A stretch of DNA of 33,851 bases from Shewanella waksmanii ATCC BAA-643 (GTDB lineage: Bacteria > Pseudomonadota > Gammaproteobacteria > Enterobacterales > Shewanellaceae). Location: the NCBI RefSeq assembly GCF_000518805.1, contig NZ_JAEH01000031.1, positions 36,695 through 70,545 on the forward strand, read 5' to 3'. A program made the position numbers and the translations under genes. This document shows, in pieces, positions 1 to 7,996 of this stretch. Numbering within the stretch: the stretch's first letter is position 1; every line of letters begins with the position of its first letter. Below the pieces are notes generated by a model. It did no database searches. It was given only the letters and a program-made list of their open reading frames with translations, and was not told the origin of the DNA.

Positions 1-96
1 TTGTTGCTGTGGTTGCGGCGCTGCTTGTTGCTGTGGTTGCGGCGCTGCTTGTTGCTGTGGTTGCGGCGCTGCTTGTTGCTGTGGTTGCGGCGCTGG
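1..96. repeat. 24-bp tandem repeat in the ssb linker
   Basis: Four consecutive 24-bp units (1-24, 25-48, 49-72, 73-96) are identical except for the last base of the fourth. On the coding strand each unit encodes the octapeptide AAPQPQQQ. Because the array starts at base 1, more copies may lie outside the window. The unit is a multiple of three, so copy changes would lengthen or shorten the disordered linker without a frameshift. Confidence 0.93.
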
Positions 97-708
97 ACGC
101 TGCTGTGGCGCTGCTGGTGCATTTTGTGGCTTAGGCGCGTAAGCAGGTTGTGCTGCAGGGGCAGCTTGCTGCTGTTGACCGTAACCACCTTGCTGTTGTG
201 GCGCTGGCGCTGCAGGTTGCTGTTGACCATAACCACCGCTCTGTTGTGGAGCGCTAGCTTGTGGTGCAGCCTGTTGTGGTGCTGGACGTTGCTGCTGTTG
301 CGGTGCGTTGTAACCACCACCTTGCTGCTGTTGACCGTAACCACCGCCACCTTGCTGACCACCTTGACCACGGCTATCTAGCATCTGCATTTCACTCGCA
401 TTAATCTCAGTTTTATAGCGGTCTTGACCCGTTTGCTGATCTTGCCACTTACTGGTTTGCAGTTTACCTTCTAAATAAACTTTTGAGCCTTTTTTCAAGT
501 ACTCACCAGCCACTTCGGCTAAGCGACGATACATCACGATGTTGTGCCACTCTGTGCGTTCTTGTTGTTGACCCTGTTGGTCTTTCCAAGACTCACTGGT
601 AGCCACTGTAAAGTTGGCTACGGCATTGCCATTTGGCATGTAGCGTACTTCAGGGTCTTTCCCTAAGTTACCGACCAAAATTACCTTATTGACACCACGA
701 CTGGCCAT
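1..708 (-). CDS. ssb: Single-stranded DNA-binding protein SSB (C-terminal tip outside window)
   Basis: Binds single-stranded DNA during replication, recombination and repair. Reading down from the ATG at 708 gives an OB-fold of about 110 residues starting [20 protein letters not shown], with the family stretches [15 protein letters not shown] and [10 protein letters not shown]. After that comes a long linker of Gln, Pro, Ala and Gly. The frame is open to base 1 (236 codons), so the acidic tip that recruits partner proteins lies beyond the window and was not seen. The start is set by an AGGAG Shine-Dalgarno 7 bases upstream of the ATG. It lies 64 bp downstream of the YajR-like gene on the same strand. 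The linker is unusually long for an SSB because of an internal 24-bp tandem repeat. Identification is secure; total length is unknown. Confidence 0.95.
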   Translation of the reverse strand, partial: MASRGVNKVILVGNLGKDPEVRYMPNGNAVANFTVATSESWKDQQGQQQERTEWHNIVMYRRLAEVAGEYLKKGSKVYLEGKLQTSKWQDQQTGQDRYKTEINASEMQMLDSRGQGGQQGGGGYGQQQQGGGYNAPQQQQRPAPQQAAPQASAPQQSGGYGQQQPAAPAPQQQGGYGQQQQAAPAAQPAYAPKPQNAPAAPQQRPAPQPQQQAAPQPQQQAAPQPQQQAAPQPQQQ

Positions 709-748
709 TGAAATCTCCTGCGATATTCTTTCAAAATCTAATATACAT

Positions 749-773
749 ACTCATGGGACACGCCAACATGAGT
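749..773 (-). other. Short dyad between the MFS gene and ssb
   Basis: ACTCATG (749-755) and CATGAGT (767-773) form a perfect 7-bp inverted repeat around an 11-base spacer, just at the 3' end of the upstream MFS gene. No T-run follows on the minus strand, so a terminator call is weak. It could be an mRNA hairpin or a protein-binding dyad in the ssb leader. Confidence 0.25.
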
Positions 774-2140
774 TAATTGACAGAGCCTAACACAGCTCGC
801 GCCTCACTCAAATCGAAATGCTCATCTACTTTTAAATAGGCGACTTTTTCTTCTAGCACCACAATGGCTTCGGCCACCCCTTTTAGCTGAGATAGCTCTG
901 TGGCCATCGCTTGTGCTTGGGCTTTACCTTCAACCACAGCTTCTAGTGTATAACTTTTTAATAGCACGGGATTTTTCATGCCAATCGTTAATACTAGCCA
1001 CAATGCCATTAGTACAAATGCCACGGCAAATACACCGGCTGCGCCCAGTAATTGATAGGCGCCGCCACCTAATAAACCACCGCAGAATGCCCCTAAAAAT
1101 TGGCTGGTCGAATAAACGCCCATCGCCGAGCCTTTATCACCAACCGGACAAAATTTGGCAATCAAGCTAGGCAGTGATGCTTCTAGGTAATTAAAGCCGG
1201 TAAAGAACAACACTACCGCAATACTCAGCACCACTAAATTGTTGGCGTACATCGCCATTGCCGCTAATGCCAACATCATGATCATCAGCGCCACTTGAAA
1301 GGTCGCTTTAGTGTTTTTCTTCTTCACGCCAATAATAATCAGCGGCACCATCAAGAAAAACGCGCCCATAAAGGCGGGGAAATACAACATCCAGTGTTTT
1401 TCTTTGGCTAAACCGGCATCGACTAAATCCAGCGGTAGCGCCACAAAAACGGCGGTAAGCACTAAATGTAAGATAAAGATGCCCGCATCGAGGCGAAACA
1501 GTTGTGGGTCAAACAACATGGCTTTTAGCTTAGCGGGGGTAGCGACCGTGTCGCCTTTTGGCGCTTGGCTAATGGGTGTGGGCACCAACAACTGCACAAT
1601 CAACATGCCCACTAGCGCTAACCCGGCCGTCATGGCAAACAGGCCAGACAATCCAACGGTTTGTGCCACAATAGGGCCAACTAGCAGTGATAGTGCAAAC
1701 GAGAAACCAATGCACATGCCGATAATGGCCATCACTTTGGTACGCTGTTCATCACGGGTTAAGTCAGCAGCCAGTGCCAGTACCGCAGCGGCAATCGCCC
1801 CCATGCCTTGCATCGCCCGCCCTGCTACCACGCCGTAAATCGTGTCAGCCATCGCGGCCACCACACTACCAACGGCAAATAACAACAGACCGGCCATAAT
1901 GATCGGTTTACGGCCATATTTATCGGACAAGATGCCCATTGGAATTTGTAACAGTGCTTGAGTTAAGCCGTAAGCACCAATAGCAATACCCACCCACAAA
2001 GGTGAAAAGCCTTCAAGGTGCTGACCATAAAGTGCAAAGACAGGCATGATCATAAACAAGCCCATCATGCGCAAACCAAATACACTGGCTAACGAAAAGG
2101 CGACTTTTTTCTCAGTCTTTGAAAGTCCGTTATTAGCCAT
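773..2140 (-). CDS. yajR: YajR-like MFS efflux transporter with C-terminal domain
   Basis: Inner-membrane major facilitator protein of 455 residues, a drug/proton-antiporter-type exporter by family; its substrate is unknown. Motif A is visible as GILSDKYGRKP (residues 69-79) after the second membrane segment. It is followed by the run GRAMQGMGAIAAAVLALAAD and, in the second half, MGVYSTSQFLGAFCGG, both closely matching what I recall of E. coli YajR. After the twelve membrane segments a soluble tail of about 60 residues follows (from about 395), with a beta-alpha-beta look (AEAIVVLEEKVAYLKVDEHFD). This corresponds to the small cytoplasmic YAM domain of YajR. The total length is almost the same as YajR. 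The gene is divergent from uvrA and upstream of ssb on the same strand. Confidence 0.85.
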   Translation of the reverse strand: MANNGLSKTEKKVAFSLASVFGLRMMGLFMIMPVFALYGQHLEGFSPLWVGIAIGAYGLTQALLQIPMGILSDKYGRKPIIMAGLLLFAVGSVVAAMADTIYGVVAGRAMQGMGAIAAAVLALAADLTRDEQRTKVMAIIGMCIGFSFALSLLVGPIVAQTVGLSGLFAMTAGLALVGMLIVQLLVPTPISQAPKGDTVATPAKLKAMLFDPQLFRLDAGIFILHLVLTAVFVALPLDLVDAGLAKEKHWMLYFPAFMGAFFLMVPLIIIGVKKKNTKATFQVALMIMMLALAAMAMYANNLVVLSIAVVLFFTGFNYLEASLPSLIAKFCPVGDKGSAMGVYSTSQFLGAFCGGLLGGGAYQLLGAAGVFAVAFVLMALWLVLTIGMKNPVLLKSYTLEAVVEGKAQAQAMATELSQLKGVAEAIVVLEEKVAYLKVDEHFDLSEARAVLGSVN

Positions 2141-2297
2141 TTCCCGCCCTGATCTGAATACATAAATAAGTGGCGCATGTTATCACGAAGCATTTAGGCA
2201 GCTCAAAAGAAAATCTAAATCTAATGCACCTATAGGAAACTGGCTGGGTCATGACATGATTTTGATCACGTTTAGATAGGATCTATTCCTGCTTTTG

Positions 2298-2306
2298 TGC
2301 GATAAT
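2298..2306 (+). promoter_or_regulatory. Candidate extended -10 promoter of uvrA
   Basis: TGCGATAAT is an extended -10 element (TGn plus GATAAT) about 37 bases upstream of the uvrA ATG. No good -35 sits at the right distance, which the TG extension could compensate for. I searched the whole 2141-2342 gap for CTG-N10-CAG and found no LexA-type box. Confidence 0.4.
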
Positions 2307-2342
2307 TACGCTCTTTTGTTTTCGGTAGGATTGACGATTTAG

Positions 2343-5168
2343 ATGGACACCATTGAAGTACGTGGCGCACGAACCCACAACCTGAAAAATATCAATTTAA
2401 CCATACCCAGAGACAAGCTTATTGTGATCACTGGCTTGTCGGGTTCGGGAAAATCATCACTGGCTTTTGATACACTCTACGCCGAAGGTCAGCGTCGCTA
2501 TGTTGAATCATTATCGGCCTATGCACGCCAGTTTTTAAGCTTGATGGAAAAGCCCGACGTTGATCATATTGAAGGTTTGAGCCCCGCCATTTCAATTGAG
2601 CAAAAGTCCACGTCCCATAACCCACGTTCAACCGTGGGAACCATTACCGAAATCTACGATTATCTGCGACTACTGTTTGCCCGCGTCGGCGAACCACGCT
2701 GTCCAACCCATCACCAACCGCTAGCGGCACAAACCATCAGTCAGATGGTCGATAAAGTGCTAGAGTTACCGGAAGGCAGCCGCCAGATGTTACTCGCCCC
2801 TGTGGTCAATGATCGCAAAGGCGAGCACGTCAAACTGCTAGACAACCTCTCTGCCCAAGGGTTTATCCGTGCCCGTATTGATGGCGAAGTGTGCGATCTC
2901 ACCGATCCTCCAGAGCTTGAACTGCACGTTAAGCACACCATTGAAGTGGTGGTCGATCGCTTTAAAGTGCGTGATGATTTAAGCCAACGTTTAGCCGAGT
3001 CATTTGAAACCGCGCTAGAGCTTTCTGGCGGCATCGCCACCGTCGCGCCAATGGAAGCCGGTAGCAGTGAAGAACTGCTGTTTTCAGCCAACTTTGCTTG
3101 CCCTCAGTGTGGCTATTCAATGGCGGAACTTGAGCCGCGCATCTTCTCGTTTAACAACCCAGCGGGGGCTTGCCAAACCTGTGATGGCCTTGGGGTGCAG
3201 CAATTTTTTGATGCTGACCGCGTGATCACCAATACCGAACTGTCACTGGCCGGCGGCGCAATCCGCGGTTGGGATAGACGCAATTTTTATTACTTCCAGA
3301 TGTTAAGCTCGCTTGCTGAACATTATAAATTTGATGTTGAAAAGCCGTTTAAAGATCTGAGTAAAAAAGTCCAACAGATTATTTTGCAAGGCTCGGGCAA
3401 AGAGAGCATTTCGTTTAAGTACATTAACGATCGTGGCGATGTGGTGGTACGTAAACATCCATTTGAGGGCATCCTCAATAATATGGATAGACGTTACCGC
3501 GAAACCGAATCGAATGCGGTACGTGAAGAGCTGGCCAAATACATCAACACCCAGTCATGTAATAGTTGTGGCGGTTCGCGCTTGCGCGAAGAAGCCCGCA
3601 ACGTATTTATTGAAGACTTAAATCTACCGGTGCTAACCCAATGGTCAATTGGCGAGGCGATGGACTATTTCAGTCAGCTACAGCTCAGTGGTCAACGTGC
3701 GCAAATTGCGGAAAAGATCCTCAAAGAAGTGCGCGATCGATTAGGCTTTTTGGTCAATGTCGGTCTTAACTATCTGAGCTTATCGCGCTCTGCCGATACC
3801 CTATCAGGCGGTGAGGCACAGCGTATTCGTCTGGCCAGCCAAATTGGTGCCGGGCTTGTCGGCGTGATGTACGTGCTGGACGAGCCTTCAATCGGCCTGC
3901 ATCAACGTGATAACGAACGCCTACTGAAAACCCTTATCCATTTACGCGACTTAGGTAACACCGTAATTGTGGTTGAACACGATGAAGACGCCATCCGCAT
4001 GGCCGACCATATTATCGATATCGGTCCAGGTGCCGGTGTACATGGCGGCGAAGTGATATGTGATGGGCCGCTAAAAGCAATCACCGATTGCAAAGCCTCG
4101 GTCACCGGCCAGTATATTTCTGGCAAAAAGAAGATTGAGATCCATGAAAGCGTGGCTAAGTACGACGGCAGCAAACTTATTGAGCTGTTTGGTGCATCAG
4201 GCAACAACCTCAAAGATGTGGATCTACAAATTCCAGTGGGCCTATTTACCTGTGTCACCGGTGTATCAGGCTCAGGTAAGTCGACGCTTATCAACGACAC
4301 TTTCTACAAAATTGCCCATCGCCAGCTAAATGGCGCCACGGTCGATGAACCCGCGCCTTATAAAGAGGTTAAGGGCATGGACCACTGTGACAAAGTGGTC
4401 GATATTGACCAAAGCCCCATTGGCCGTACACCACGTTCTAACCCGGCTACCTACACAGGTATTTTCACGCCTATTCGTGAACTGTTTGCCGCCACACAGG
4501 AGTCCCGTGCCCGTGGTTACAAACCTGGCCGGTTCTCGTTCAACGTCAAAGGCGGCCGCTGTGAAGCTTGTCAGGGTGATGGTTTAATTAAAGTTGAGAT
4601 GCACTTCTTGCCTGACGTTTATGTGCCCTGTGATAGCTGTAAGAGTAAGCGCTACAACCGCGAAACACTTGAGGTTAAATACAAAGGTAAAAGCATCCAC
4701 GAAGTGCTCGAAATGACCGTTGAAGAAGCCCGAGTATTTTTTGATGCAGTGCCCGCCATCGCCCGCAAACTGCAAATGCTGATGGAAGTTGGCTTGTCTT
4801 ATATCGGCCTTGGTCAAAGTGCCACCACTTTATCCGGTGGTGAAGCGCAGCGGGTCAAGTTAGCCAAAGAGCTATCTAAACGTGACACAGGTAAAACCCT
4901 GTATATCTTAGATGAGCCCACAACCGGCCTGCACTTTGCCGACATCCAACTACTGCTTGATGTACTCCATCGCCTCAAATCCCATGGCAATACTGTGGTG
5001 GTTATCGAGCATAATTTAGATGTTATCAAAACCGCAGATTGGATTGTCGACCTAGGCCCAGAAGGTGGCTCAGGTGGTGGTACCATTTTGGTTACCGGTA
5101 CCCCAGAGCAAGTGGCGGAGCATCCAACATCGCATACAGCGAGGTTTTTGAAACCTTTGCTAGCTTAA
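2343..5168 (+). CDS. uvrA: Excinuclease ABC subunit A (UvrA)
   Basis: Damage-recognition ATPase of nucleotide excision repair, which loads UvrB onto damaged DNA. The 941 residues match the usual full length. The N-terminal ABC half has Walker [10 protein letters not shown] (residues 32-40) and the family stretch [17 protein letters not shown]. Zinc modules are visible as CPQCGYS...CQTCDGLG and CEACQGDG...CDSCKSKRY. Signature motifs are [12 protein letters not shown] and [12 protein letters not shown], with Walker [11 protein letters not shown] and [10 protein letters not shown]. The second Walker A is GVSGSGKST. The ATG at 2343 begins the standard [17 protein letters not shown]; an AGGA lies 12 bases upstream. 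It is divergent from the MFS gene. No frameshift or missing motif was seen. Confidence 0.98.
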   Translation: MDTIEVRGARTHNLKNINLTIPRDKLIVITGLSGSGKSSLAFDTLYAEGQRRYVESLSAYARQFLSLMEKPDVDHIEGLSPAISIEQKSTSHNPRSTVGTITEIYDYLRLLFARVGEPRCPTHHQPLAAQTISQMVDKVLELPEGSRQMLLAPVVNDRKGEHVKLLDNLSAQGFIRARIDGEVCDLTDPPELELHVKHTIEVVVDRFKVRDDLSQRLAESFETALELSGGIATVAPMEAGSSEELLFSANFACPQCGYSMAELEPRIFSFNNPAGACQTCDGLGVQQFFDADRVITNTELSLAGGAIRGWDRRNFYYFQMLSSLAEHYKFDVEKPFKDLSKKVQQIILQGSGKESISFKYINDRGDVVVRKHPFEGILNNMDRRYRETESNAVREELAKYINTQSCNSCGGSRLREEARNVFIEDLNLPVLTQWSIGEAMDYFSQLQLSGQRAQIAEKILKEVRDRLGFLVNVGLNYLSLSRSADTLSGGEAQRIRLASQIGAGLVGVMYVLDEPSIGLHQRDNERLLKTLIHLRDLGNTVIVVEHDEDAIRMADHIIDIGPGAGVHGGEVICDGPLKAITDCKASVTGQYISGKKKIEIHESVAKYDGSKLIELFGASGNNLKDVDLQIPVGLFTCVTGVSGSGKSTLINDTFYKIAHRQLNGATVDEPAPYKEVKGMDHCDKVVDIDQSPIGRTPRSNPATYTGIFTPIRELFAATQESRARGYKPGRFSFNVKGGRCEACQGDGLIKVEMHFLPDVYVPCDSCKSKRYNRETLEVKYKGKSIHEVLEMTVEEARVFFDAVPAIARKLQMLMEVGLSYIGLGQSATTLSGGEAQRVKLAKELSKRDTGKTLYILDEPTTGLHFADIQLLLDVLHRLKSHGNTVVVIEHNLDVIKTADWIVDLGPEGGSGGGTILVTGTPEQVAEHPTSHTARFLKPLLA

Positions 5169-5206
5169 GGTGGCTGAGATCAGCTGATCCCACACATCGA
5201 GTTCTG

Positions 5207-5236
5207 TGCCGCAAACTGTTGTCTATGGTTGCGGCA
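5207..5236 (+). terminator. Stem-loop downstream of uvrA
   Basis: TGCCGCAA (5207-5214) pairs with TTGCGGCA (5229-5236) across a 14-base loop, 39 bases after the uvrA stop. There is no T-run behind it, so it is either a weak or Rho-assisted terminator or a 3' stabilising hairpin. Confidence 0.35.
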
Positions 5237-5272
5237 TAGAGTTATCGCTTTCTCATCTTCAATATAGTGTTT

Positions 5273-5544
5273 GGCTGTCATCTACCTGATGAGTAGCGTG
5301 TTGGTTTTCGCCTCCAGCGGGGTATGGTTGTCATTCACCCGATGAGTCGCGTGTTGGTTTTCGCCTCCAGCGGGGTATGGTTGTCATTCACCCGATGAGT
5401 CGCGGGGAGTGTTTCGCCTGCCCGGCGAGGGATGTGCGAACATGCTTATGACGCGCCGTGAATACTTCCATGTAGGCTTCACGGTGACGTCCTGTCACCG
5501 AGAGTCAACGCGCGTTCACACTGGGTAATTTATCTCTTCGAAGT
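5273..5544 (+). repeat. Mosaic non-coding repeat, copy A
   Basis: First of three related copies in this window. Order of blocks: a tGTCATc..CCxGATGAGT block, a TTCGCCTCCAGCGGGG block, a GTGAA...TTCAC / GGTGAC..GTCACC palindromic block, then a closing block CACTGGGTAATTTATCTCTT ending CGAAGT at 5544. The closing block recurs identically at the end of copy B (5880-5905). No plausible protein is encoded in this stretch. This fits an interspersed intergenic repeat family; its mechanism of spread is not visible. Confidence 0.8.
5296..5401 (+). repeat. Perfect 53-bp tandem duplication inside copy A
   Basis: Bases 5296-5348 and 5349-5401 are identical 53-bp units beginning GCGTGTTGGTTTTCGCC. Partial, diverged versions flank them on both sides (5273-5295 and from 5402). 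The identity implies recent duplication of one block of the mosaic repeat. Only two full units exist, without spacer variation, so it is not a CRISPR array. Confidence 0.9.
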
Positions 5545-5620
5545 AACGGTAATTCATTCAGCAGCCTAAATAGTGACTTAATGGGCAAATCCACAGGGCC
5601 AGCAGGTTTTCACCTTGTTT

Positions 5621-5905
5621 GGTTATCATCAACTTGATGACTGAAAGTGGGGTTTTCGCCTGCAGCGGGGGATTGGTAGTCATCCACCTGATGTTCTAAA
5701 GGGTAACCTCCGCCTCCAGCGGGGTATGTGCAGATGCTATATCGGGACGCCTATTTGTTTTCAAGAGAATCCATCCATGGCCTCTTGACCGTGGCATCTG
5801 ATGTGAATGGATTCACAAATGCCGCGGTGACATGGATGTCAAAGAGCGGCCATGCCACCAACACCCTCAGCCGCATCTACACTGGGTAATTTATCTCTTC
5901 GAAGT
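5621..5905 (+). repeat. Mosaic non-coding repeat, copy B (left boundary of island)
   Basis: Same block order as copy A but with a different middle. It contains two CAGCGGGG blocks (near 5665 and 5720), then a 60-bp core at 5795-5854, then CCCTCAGCCGCATCT and the closing CACTGGGTAATTTATCTCTT block. The core reappears inverted at 8775-8834 with a single mismatch. Between copies A and B (5545-5620) I see nothing recognisable. Confidence 0.85.
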
Positions 5906-6256
5906 CGAACTTTAGTTGCTGCTGAGTTTTAGGCACAAAAATGCGATTGCAAGGAGCCTAAAGGTAGGCTTTTAGTGATCAATCTAGAACTCTCAATTGA
6001 AGTTTACTTTTACTCCACGTACCTCCCAACTCAACATCTCCCTCAATATTGTTATATATTCGACAGCGCCAATACCCTATCGTCATCATGTTTAGCATCC
6101 AATTCATAGTCTAACGCACCAAACCTAGAGCTACCTGCGTCATCGTTATACTCAGCGCGCAATGACCGTTGCATCTCCTACACACTCAAAATCAATAACG
6201 CTCCTTTATATAAATGCAGGAAAACAAATTTTCGAGAATCACCACCAAATCGAGCC
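5906..6256. other. Gene-free stretch upstream of the XRE operon
   Basis: No open frame with a ribosome site is supported here. The only structure I find is a small hairpin at 5955-5970 (AGCCTA, loop AAGG, TAGGCT) followed by TTTTAG, which resembles a weak plus-strand terminator. The base composition becomes AT-rich towards 6200, as is usual ahead of a promoter. Confidence 0.5.
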
Positions 6257-6297
6257 CTTGAAAAATATTCTACAAAAAATGTAGAATATTTTTCAAG
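6257..6297. promoter_or_regulatory. Perfect 18-bp inverted repeat upstream of the XRE gene
   Basis: CTTGAAAAATATTCTACA (6257-6274) and its exact reverse complement (6280-6297) are separated by AAAAA. The inner part, TTCTACA-N5-TGTAGAA, has the shape of an XRE-family operator. The dyad lies immediately upstream of the candidate -35 at 6306 and about 80 bases before the XRE start. Reading it as the binding site of the XRE protein is inference. It is not a convincing terminator because no gene on either strand ends into it. Confidence 0.7.
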
Positions 6298-6305
6298 ATA
6301 ATCAG

Positions 6306-6334
6306 TTGATAATTTCAAAAAGACGTGTTTTAAT
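6306..6334 (+). promoter_or_regulatory. Candidate promoter of the XRE-ImmA operon
   Basis: TTGATA (6306-6311) and TTTAAT (6329-6334) are separated by 17 bases, and TG at 6326-6327 adds an extended -10. The implied transcription start near 6341 gives a leader of about 38 bases. The 18-bp dyad abuts the -35, so a bound regulator could affect polymerase here. Confidence 0.5.
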
Positions 6335-6378
6335 TCTCACAGTGCTTAATAACTAGCACTTTAGGCGAGGATGAACAT

Positions 6379-6723
6379 ATGGTAACAGCATTTGGTAAGT
6401 TTCTGCGGAAACTACGAGTTGAAAAAGAATTGGTACTTAGAGAGATGGCTGAGTCTCTTGATATCAGTTCTGCACAGCTTTCTGCCATGGAGCTTGGTAA
6501 ACGTACAATCCAGCCAACTTTGGCAAAAAAGATAGTCGATATATATGGTGTCAGTAGCGTTCAAGAAGTTGAACAGTTAATTTACATATCTCAGCCAGCA
6601 ATAAAAACAGATTTAACATCAGGTAATGGTAAGCAACGCGAAACAATGATTATGTTTGCGCGAGCTTTCGATGAACTTTCAGATGAGCAGCTTAAATCTG
6701 TTCAGGATATTATTATGAAGTAA
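6379..6723 (+). CDS. XRE-family HTH transcriptional regulator
   Basis: 114-residue DNA-binding protein with a Cro/CI-type helix-turn-helix over roughly residues 7-55. The turn region is visible in REMAESLDISSAQLSAMELG. The remainder is a short helical tail (FARAFDELSDEQLKSVQDII) that could mediate dimerisation. A GCGAGGA Shine-Dalgarno lies about 10 bases ahead of the chosen ATG. The gene is followed after 9 bases by an ImmA/IrrE protease. In ICEBs1 and many phages the ImmR/ImmA pairing is a repressor and the protease that cleaves it. By analogy this protein is probably a repressor, likely of its own operon through the dyad at 6257-6297. Its targets and trigger are not visible. Confidence 0.85.
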   Translation: MVTAFGKFLRKLRVEKELVLREMAESLDISSAQLSAMELGKRTIQPTLAKKIVDIYGVSSVQEVEQLIYISQPAIKTDLTSGNGKQRETMIMFARAFDELSDEQLKSVQDIIMK

Positions 6724-6732
6724 GGAAAATGG

Positions 6733-7308
6733 ATGCATCAGAAAAATCGCAAACTATGTAACAAAGTACCGAAGCAATCTACGCATGAAATTCGAACCAT
6801 TGCTCATCAAGTTAGAAACAAGCTGGTGCATCACAAACGCTTTGGGCAAATAATTTTACCTATCGCGGAACTCCTAGATTACCTCAGAGACAAAGGCGAG
6901 ATCGAGTTTATATTAGTCGAGGATTACGAACTTAAAAGTGAATATGCCGTTTCCCTTCCAAATGGAAACAGCGCTACCAATAAACCGATCATTAAATGCC
7001 GAGAAAGCGTATATCATGCAGCTTTAAATGGTAGTCCGAGAGATAAGTTTACTCTTGCTCATGAACTTGGACATGTATTGCTGCACCGTAATACAGACCC
7101 AGCATTCGCCCGTGCTCAAACCCCATCCAACCATCACTATACAGAAGATGCAGAGTGGCAAGCCAATACGTTTGCTAGTGAGCTATTAGTAGATTCTCGT
7201 CAACTAGAAGGCGTTTACTCTCCGAGAGATATAGAGCAGAAATTTGGCATCAGCTTTGAGTCTGCTGGTTATGTACACTACCGATACAAACAGGAGGGTA
7301 TTCTATGA
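6733..7308 (+). CDS. ImmA/IrrE-family (M78) metalloprotease
   Basis: 191-residue predicted cytoplasmic zinc protease. The HExxH motif is HELGH at residues 110-114 within FTLAHELGHVLLH. The third ligand region is EWQANTFASELL (E141), both characteristic of the M78 family. The N-terminal 40 residues are basic and lack a signal peptide. Translation is probably coupled to the XRE gene: the SD AAGGA overlaps the XRE stop codon, 6 bases before the ATG. Family knowledge says such proteases cleave a partner XRE repressor to derepress genes; whether that occurs here is inference. An unusually strong AGGAGG sits at the very end of the gene, ahead of a vestigial reading frame that starts at the stop codon. 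Confidence 0.88.
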   Translation: MHQKNRKLCNKVPKQSTHEIRTIAHQVRNKLVHHKRFGQIILPIAELLDYLRDKGEIEFILVEDYELKSEYAVSLPNGNSATNKPIIKCRESVYHAALNGSPRDKFTLAHELGHVLLHRNTDPAFARAQTPSNHHYTEDAEWQANTFASELLVDSRQLEGVYSPRDIEQKFGISFESAGYVHYRYKQEGIL

Positions 7309-7325
7309 AGACAGCCATAATGTAA
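7305..7325 (+). other. Six-codon vestigial frame overlapping the end of the protease gene
   Basis: ATGAAGACAGCCATAATG then TAA encodes only MKTAIM. It has ATGA coupling to the protease stop and an AGGAGG Shine-Dalgarno 7 bases upstream, the configuration expected of a third operon gene. The following 7326-7523 holds no continuing frame that I can support. Its only structure is a weak AGCCC/GGGCT hairpin near 7329-7357. This may be the stump of a deleted gene, or a regulatory mini-frame. Confidence 0.4.
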
Positions 7326-7523
7326 AAAGCCCCATCCACTGACCATGGAAAGGGCTAATTAGGCACCTTAGCTCAAGTGACCAAACGAGAAGCTAGGGAT
7401 AATTCTAACCCGAGAGTGAACCGAGTCGAATCTTTGTTTGACAACCCAGATTATAGACTTTTTGCATTGAAACGCAAGACACGTTAGTGCGGTGAAGCTC
7501 TCAAACTTAAGGAGAGTGAAGCT

Positions 7524-7667
7524 ATGAAAAGCGGATACTGCCCTAAGTGTAAGCAACCTTGCGAGGTGAGCTTTGTCAGTCATGTGACTAAGAAAGGCAA
7601 AGTTATCTACCCCAAAAAAGGTAAACGCTGCTTAGTAATACCTCACTGTAATAATTGCAGTAAGTAA
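7524..7667 (+). CDS. 47-residue CxxC zinc-ribbon protein
   Basis: A short gene starting at ATG 7524 behind a strong AAGGAGA Shine-Dalgarno. The product begins MKSGYCPKCKQPC and ends PHCNNCSK. It therefore carries two CxxC pairs (C6/C9 and C42/C45) plus C13 and C36, a minimal zinc-ribbon arrangement. About one residue in four is Lys or Arg, suggesting nucleic-acid contact, but no family name is recognised. It lies on the same strand between the protease and the HNH gene. Support is the ribosome site together with the symmetric cysteine layout; the short length makes coding status less than certain. Confidence 0.65.
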   Translation: MKSGYCPKCKQPCEVSFVSHVTKKGKVIYPKKGKRCLVIPHCNNCSK

Positions 7668-7674
7668 CTAACCA

Positions 7675-7702
7675 TAGCCTCTACCCTTATGGCTAGAGGC
7701 TA
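7675..7702 (+). other. Hairpin between the zinc-ribbon and HNH genes
   Basis: TAGCCTCTA (7675-7683) and TAGAGGCTA (7694-7702) form a perfect 9-bp stem with a 10-base loop. Only an AT-rich stretch without a T-run follows, so it may be a partial terminator or an mRNA processing or stability element just ahead of the HNH gene's SD. Confidence 0.5.
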
Positions 7703-7731
7703 CTAATACTATTTATAATCTGGAGGCCTTT

Positions 7732-7983
7732 ATGGCTAGTCAAAAACAAAAAGACACTGCTTGGAATGCAGCTCGCCCTATTCGTGGAAAGAACCCAAAC
7801 CTTTTCCGCCGTGACGCAAAAGGCAACGAAATTTACAAACCTGCATATGGCACTCTTGGTGCAAAAGGCTGGGAGGTAGATCATAAGCGTCCAAAATCAA
7901 AAGGTGGTAGCAACGCTGCCAGAAACCTACAAGCATTACAAACTCAAGAAAATCGCCGTAAAGGCAACCAGTACCCATATTAA
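7732..7983 (+). CDS. Small HNH-endonuclease-fold protein
   Basis: 83 residues with a compact HNH signature in the C-terminal half: WEVDHKRPKSKGGSNAARNL followed by QALQTQENRRKGN. D50-H51, N65 and N74 fit the DH...N...N pattern of small HNN-type nucleases. The zinc CxxC pairs found in longer HNH proteins are absent. The N-terminus is basic (QKQKDTAWNAARPIRGKNP). The start follows a GGAGG Shine-Dalgarno 7 bases away. The family nicks or cleaves DNA in contexts from phage packaging to restriction; nothing here fixes the role. It is followed after 13 bases by a secreted-protein gene, so co-transcription is likely. Confidence 0.75.
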   Translation: MASQKQKDTAWNAARPIRGKNPNLFRRDAKGNEIYKPAYGTLGAKGWEVDHKRPKSKGGSNAARNLQALQTQENRRKGNQYPY

Positions 7984-7996
7984 AAAGGACCAAATA

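Noticed and set aside
1..381. Plus-strand Leu/Trp/Arg-rich open frame
   Set aside because: It is the antisense of the ssb linker repeat; its repetitive composition is explained by the CAG-rich ssb codons.
5273..5545. Possible CRISPR array
   Set aside because: Only two contiguous 53-bp units with no unique spacers and no cas genes nearby.
7368..7583. 71-codon minus-strand frame
   Set aside because: No ribosome site; it overlaps the better supported zinc-ribbon gene on the other strand.
7904..7996. Longer start for the secreted protein
   Set aside because: It would bury the signal peptide internally and overlap the HNH gene; ATG 7997 has AAAAGGA and a correct signal sequence.
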